From JBAXHO01 sp037138855 (GTDB lineage Bacteria; Patescibacteriota; Dojkabacteria; B142; OLB20), in assembly GCA_037138855.1 (NCBI GenBank), contig JBAXHO010000073.1:1-8332 (forward strand): a stretch of DNA of 8,332 bases. Direction: 5' to 3'. The position numbers and the translations under genes are program-made. This document shows, one piece after another, positions 6,713 through 8,332 of the stretch. The number at the start of each line of letters is the position of its first letter. Position 1 is the first letter of the stretch. Below the pieces are notes generated by a model. That model was given only the letters and a program-made list of their open reading frames with translations. It was not told the DNA's origin and did not search any database.

Positions 6713-7165
6713 ATGAAAAACCCTGTAGAATTAATTCTTTATCCGAGTAAACTGAAAAACATCTTTTTAATAATCATCAGTAGTATTATTACCCTTGGAG
6801 GAATTTGGATGATCAAAGATCATGAACCAATGGGCTTTTTGGTCTTATTTTTTGTTTTAGGCGTTCCTGTCGGAATTATGAACTCTTTACCAGGAGCCGC
6901 CTATTTAAAACTTACATCTGAAGGTTTTATTATTTGTACTTCATTTACAATTCAATTTACTAAATGGCAAGAAGTTAGCGGGTTTAATGTCAAATGGACA
7001 AATCTGAAGCAAGCTGTAGTTTATAAGTTTACCTCCAAACATTCCAATTATCTTCCCGATAAAATTATTGGTAATGATGAAACAGCACTTCTAGATAATT
7101 ATGGTCTCTCCGCGAAAAAATTAGCAGTACTGATGAATGAATGGAGAAAGAAAAGTATCAAGTAG
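6713..7165 (+). CDS. small two-helix membrane protein, STM3941/bacterial PH-like type
   Basis: This is a 150-residue protein of unknown function. Two hydrophobic segments (about 16-34 and 40-59) form a hairpin in the membrane. A soluble domain of about 90 residues follows, with alternating beta-strand-like stretches. It ends in a helix, YGLSAKKLAVLMNEWRKK, that resembles the C-terminal helix of STM3941-type proteins and other bacterial pleckstrin-homology-like membrane proteins (basis: remembered family pattern; moderately sure). The soluble part would lie in the cytoplasm if the basic N-terminus is inside. It lies 12 bp after the HAD gene, so cotranscription is likely. The last codons and stop (7153-7165) consist of an inverted copy of the TTGATAC repeat, so the repeat seems to have set the end of the protein. 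Confidence 0.75.
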   Translation: MKNPVELILYPSKLKNIFLIIISSIITLGGIWMIKDHEPMGFLVLFFVLGVPVGIMNSLPGAAYLKLTSEGFIICTSFTIQFTKWQEVSGFNVKWTNLKQAVVYKFTSKHSNYLPDKIIGNDETALLDNYGLSAKKLAVLMNEWRKKSIK

Positions 7166-7245
7166 TGATCTCTAAAACCTATATGTTTTTCTGCTTTCTG
7201 CTTGCTACTTTATACTTTATACTTGATACATGATACTTGATACTT
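7153..7245. repeat. inverted repeat: gene-end copy versus heptamer array
   Basis: AAGTATCAAGTA (7153-7164), which includes the end of the small membrane protein gene, is the exact reverse complement of TACTTGATACTT at 7234-7245 in the downstream heptamer array. A 12-bp stem with a 69-base loop could form. It is too far apart to be a normal terminator. It more likely shows two copies of one repeat family in opposite orientation. Confidence 0.55.
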
Positions 7246-7257
7246 ATTACTTCTCCC
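7202..7257 (+). repeat. 7-bp tandem repeat array upstream of msrB
   Basis: Eight heptamers are in exact register: TTGCTAC, TTTATAC, TTTATAC, TTGATAC, ATGATAC, TTGATAC, TTATTAC, TTCTCCC. Six of the first seven fit TTNNTAC. This is the longest array in the window and sits 35 bp before the msrB ATG. The units contain -10-like (TATACT) and -35-like (TTGATA) hexamers, but I see no complete consensus promoter in the 127-bp gap. Confidence 0.85.
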
Positions 7258-7292
7258 CGTGACCAACTCCACTTTCTCACGTTTTCTCTAAC

Positions 7293-7661
7293 ATGAAACT
7301 AAACCAACTCACCCCGGCAGAAAAATTAATTGTTGAAAACAAAGGTACAGAAGCACCTTATAGCGGTAAATACAACAATTCTTTTGCCAAAGGTGTCTAT
7401 CTTTGTAAACGCTGTAATGCTAAACTATTTTATTCTCAAGACAAATTTCCTTCCGATTGTGGCTGGCCGAGCTTTGATCAGGAAATTCCAAGAGCTTTAA
7501 AATACCTACCTGATGCAGATGGAGAACGGACAGAAATTCAATGCAATACCTGTGGAGCACATTTAGGTCATGTTTTTAAGGGTGAAGGCTATACTGAAAG
7601 AAATACCCGCCATTGTGTTAATTCTATTTCATTACATTTTATCAGCGATGAACCCAATTGA
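7293..7661 (+). CDS. msrB: peptide-methionine (R)-S-oxide reductase MsrB
   Basis: It reduces the R epimer of methionine sulfoxide in proteins, with thioredoxin or a similar reductant. It is a single MsrB domain of 122 residues, slightly short because there is little N-terminal extension. The structural zinc is held by two CxxC pairs, Cys38/Cys41 and Cys84/Cys87. Conserved blocks are PYSGKY (22-27), CGWPSF (56-61), GAHLGHVF (88-95) and RHCVNSISL (106-114). Cys108 is the catalytic cysteine. Cys56 in the CGWPSF block could act in recycling, but this is uncertain. The ATG gives a start just before the conserved LTPAEK segment; no Shine-Dalgarno sequence precedes it. The stop overlaps the start of msrA by 14 bp, so the two enzymes are made together. 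No signal peptide, so it is cytoplasmic. Confidence 0.95.
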   Translation: MKLNQLTPAEKLIVENKGTEAPYSGKYNNSFAKGVYLCKRCNAKLFYSQDKFPSDCGWPSFDQEIPRALKYLPDADGERTEIQCNTCGAHLGHVFKGEGYTERNTRHCVNSISLHFISDEPN

Positions 7662-8148
7662 AACAATAGTTCTAGGTGGTGGCTGTTTTTGGTGTATTCA
7701 AGCCGTCTTTTCTGATTTACCGGGAATAATTTCTGTACGCTCAGGATATGCCGGTGGCTATACAGACCAACCGAGCTACGAGGATGTCTGTACTGGTAAT
7801 ACCGGTCATGCGGAAGTTGTGGAATTGCAATTCGATCCCATAATTATTTCTCTTGAAAAGATTCTCAATACTTTCTTCAAATCTCATGATCCAACAAGCA
7901 TCAATAAACAAGGGAACGATACTGGCACACAATATCGTTCAGTCATTTTATTCACTAAAGATTCTCAAAAACCGGATATCTTTCAGATTATTGATAAAAT
8001 TCAAAAGCGTTACACAGAGCCGATTGTTACTGAAGTTGTGAAATTAATAAAATTTTACGAAGCAGAACCTGATCACCAACAATTTTTCAAGAAAAATCCT
8101 GAAAATAGCTACTGTAAATACGTCATCGCCCCCAAACTGAGAAAATAG
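7648..8148 (+). CDS. msrA: peptide-methionine (S)-S-oxide reductase MsrA
   Basis: It reduces the S epimer of free and protein-bound methionine sulfoxide, complementing MsrB. From ATG at 7648 it has 166 residues, the normal length of a compact MsrA. The catalytic motif GGGCFWC is at 10-16, with catalytic Cys13. Conserved blocks are SGYAGG, GHAEVV, FFKSHDPTSINKQGNDTGTQYRS and, near the end, YCKYVIAPK with Cys156 as possible resolving cysteine. The frame stays open upstream to an ATG at 7570, but those 26 extra residues lie inside msrB and match nothing in the family, so 7648 is chosen. It overlaps msrB by 14 bp in a different frame. The gene ends directly at a perfect palindrome (8149-8178). 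Confidence 0.95.
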   Translation: MNPIETIVLGGGCFWCIQAVFSDLPGIISVRSGYAGGYTDQPSYEDVCTGNTGHAEVVELQFDPIIISLEKILNTFFKSHDPTSINKQGNDTGTQYRSVILFTKDSQKPDIFQIIDKIQKRYTEPIVTEVVKLIKFYEAEPDHQQFFKKNPENSYCKYVIAPKLRK

Positions 8149-8178
8149 TGCAGGGATGTATTGCAATACATCCCTGCA
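8149..8178. repeat. perfect 30-bp palindrome directly after msrA
   Basis: TGCAGGGATGTATTG is followed at once by its exact reverse complement, CAATACATCCCTGCA, with no spacer. It begins at the base after the msrA stop codon. As RNA it would form a stem of about 13 bp with a 4-base loop. No T-run follows (next bases ATTCTCCC), so it is not a standard Rho-independent terminator, although it may still stabilise or end the msrBA message. The style (GGGA...TTGCAA...TCCC) recalls dispersed palindromic repeats of many bacterial genomes. Confidence 0.85.
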
Positions 8179-8217
8179 ATTCTCCCAAAATGCATCCTAC
8201 GAAATGAGCCTCACATC

Positions 8218-8226
8218 TGCTATAAT
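8218..8226 (+). promoter_or_regulatory. extended -10 promoter near the right end
   Basis: TGCTATAAT is a perfect TATAAT with the TGn extension, which can work with a poor -35. The 17-bp-spaced hexamer upstream (8198-8203, TACGAA) is indeed poor. Transcription would start near 8233, just before the ATG at 8246. Confidence 0.55.
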
Positions 8227-8245
8227 TCCTCATACTCCAATCTCG

Positions 8246-8326
8246 ATGATCAAATACTGGGCTGTTCTCAAAATAAATTTTCCCGACTTTATCAAAAATA
8301 AACACAAAGCTGAAAACGTGTGCTAA
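8246..8326 (+). CDS. short reading frame of 26 codons near the window end, possibly a gene remnant
   Basis: ATG at 8246 opens a frame beginning MIKYWAVLKINF and closing with TAA at 8324-8326. It lies at the right distance from the extended -10 promoter at 8218-8226. The opening resembles the N-terminus of ABC-2-type transporter permeases, many of which start with a similar Tyr-Trp/Leu-Lys-Ile-Asn-Phe pattern; this is recollection and a weak match. If right, the TAA would mean a disrupted gene, a sequencing error, or poor sequence at a contig edge. Bases 8179-8217 and 8327-8332 show nothing else. Confidence 0.25.
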   Translation: MIKYWAVLKINFPDFIKNKHKAENVC

Positions 8327-8332
8327 TAGGCA

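Noticed and set aside
7202..7257. CRISPR array
   Set aside because: The units are 7 bp with no spacers, far below the 23-45 bp repeats of CRISPR, and no cas genes are present.
7570..7647. Longer N-terminus for MsrA starting at 7570
   Set aside because: The 26 extra residues lie entirely within msrB in another frame and are unlike MsrA. The family start, just before GGGCFWC, is at 7648.
8123..8305. Minus-strand 60-codon frame across the palindrome
   Set aside because: It spans the msrA end and the palindrome, has no family resemblance, and has no promoter or start signal.

Overview
The window is AT-rich bacterial chromosome, densely coded, with ten well-supported protein genes and no tRNA, rRNA, CRISPR array, transposase or phage gene. 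TGA is used as a stop (zur, znuC, msrB), so the standard bacterial code fits. Promoters look sigma70-like: the kup promoter is TTGCAT-17-TATAAT. None of the ten gene starts is preceded by a Shine-Dalgarno-like purine run. ZnuA has no lipobox cysteine. Together with the compact layout and the gene set, this fits a member of a candidate phylum such as the Patescibacteria (Parcubacteria-like). That placement is an inference from style and not from a marker gene.

Layout: (1) 1-133, a possible tail of an upstream gene and a strong promoter. (2) 134-2059 (+), a KUP-family potassium transporter. (3) 2060-2169, a convergent intergenic gap with a bidirectional terminator. (4) 2170-5245 (-), a zinc-uptake locus read as zur, znuA, znuC, znuB; the three transporter genes overlap, and zur is separated from them by a long imperfect hairpin element. 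(5) 5246-5317, a divergent promoter region with a 7-1-7 palindrome that is a good candidate operator for the Fur-family protein. (6) 5318-7165 (+), a Nudix hydrolase, a HAD phosphatase and a small two-helix membrane protein of STM3941/bacterial PH-like type. (7) 7293-8148 (+), overlapping msrB and msrA, the methionine sulfoxide repair pair. (8) 8149-8332, a perfect 30-bp palindrome, then an extended -10 promoter and a short reading frame close to the window end.

How the genes work together: ZnuA captures zinc (or possibly manganese) outside the membrane, ZnuB carries it through and ZnuC powers import. The Fur-family protein, with two CxxC pairs and a His cluster, most likely senses the metal and represses the locus. 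KUP imports potassium. MsrA and MsrB repair oxidised methionine, and the Nudix and HAD enzymes are of housekeeping or sanitation type.

The most unusual content is between the genes. Arrays of 7-bp units (TTNNTAC, running into GTTCACC/TTCTCC) occur at gene boundaries and in two cases form the last codons of a gene. There are also two palindromic elements. I see no clearly new multi-gene system in this window.
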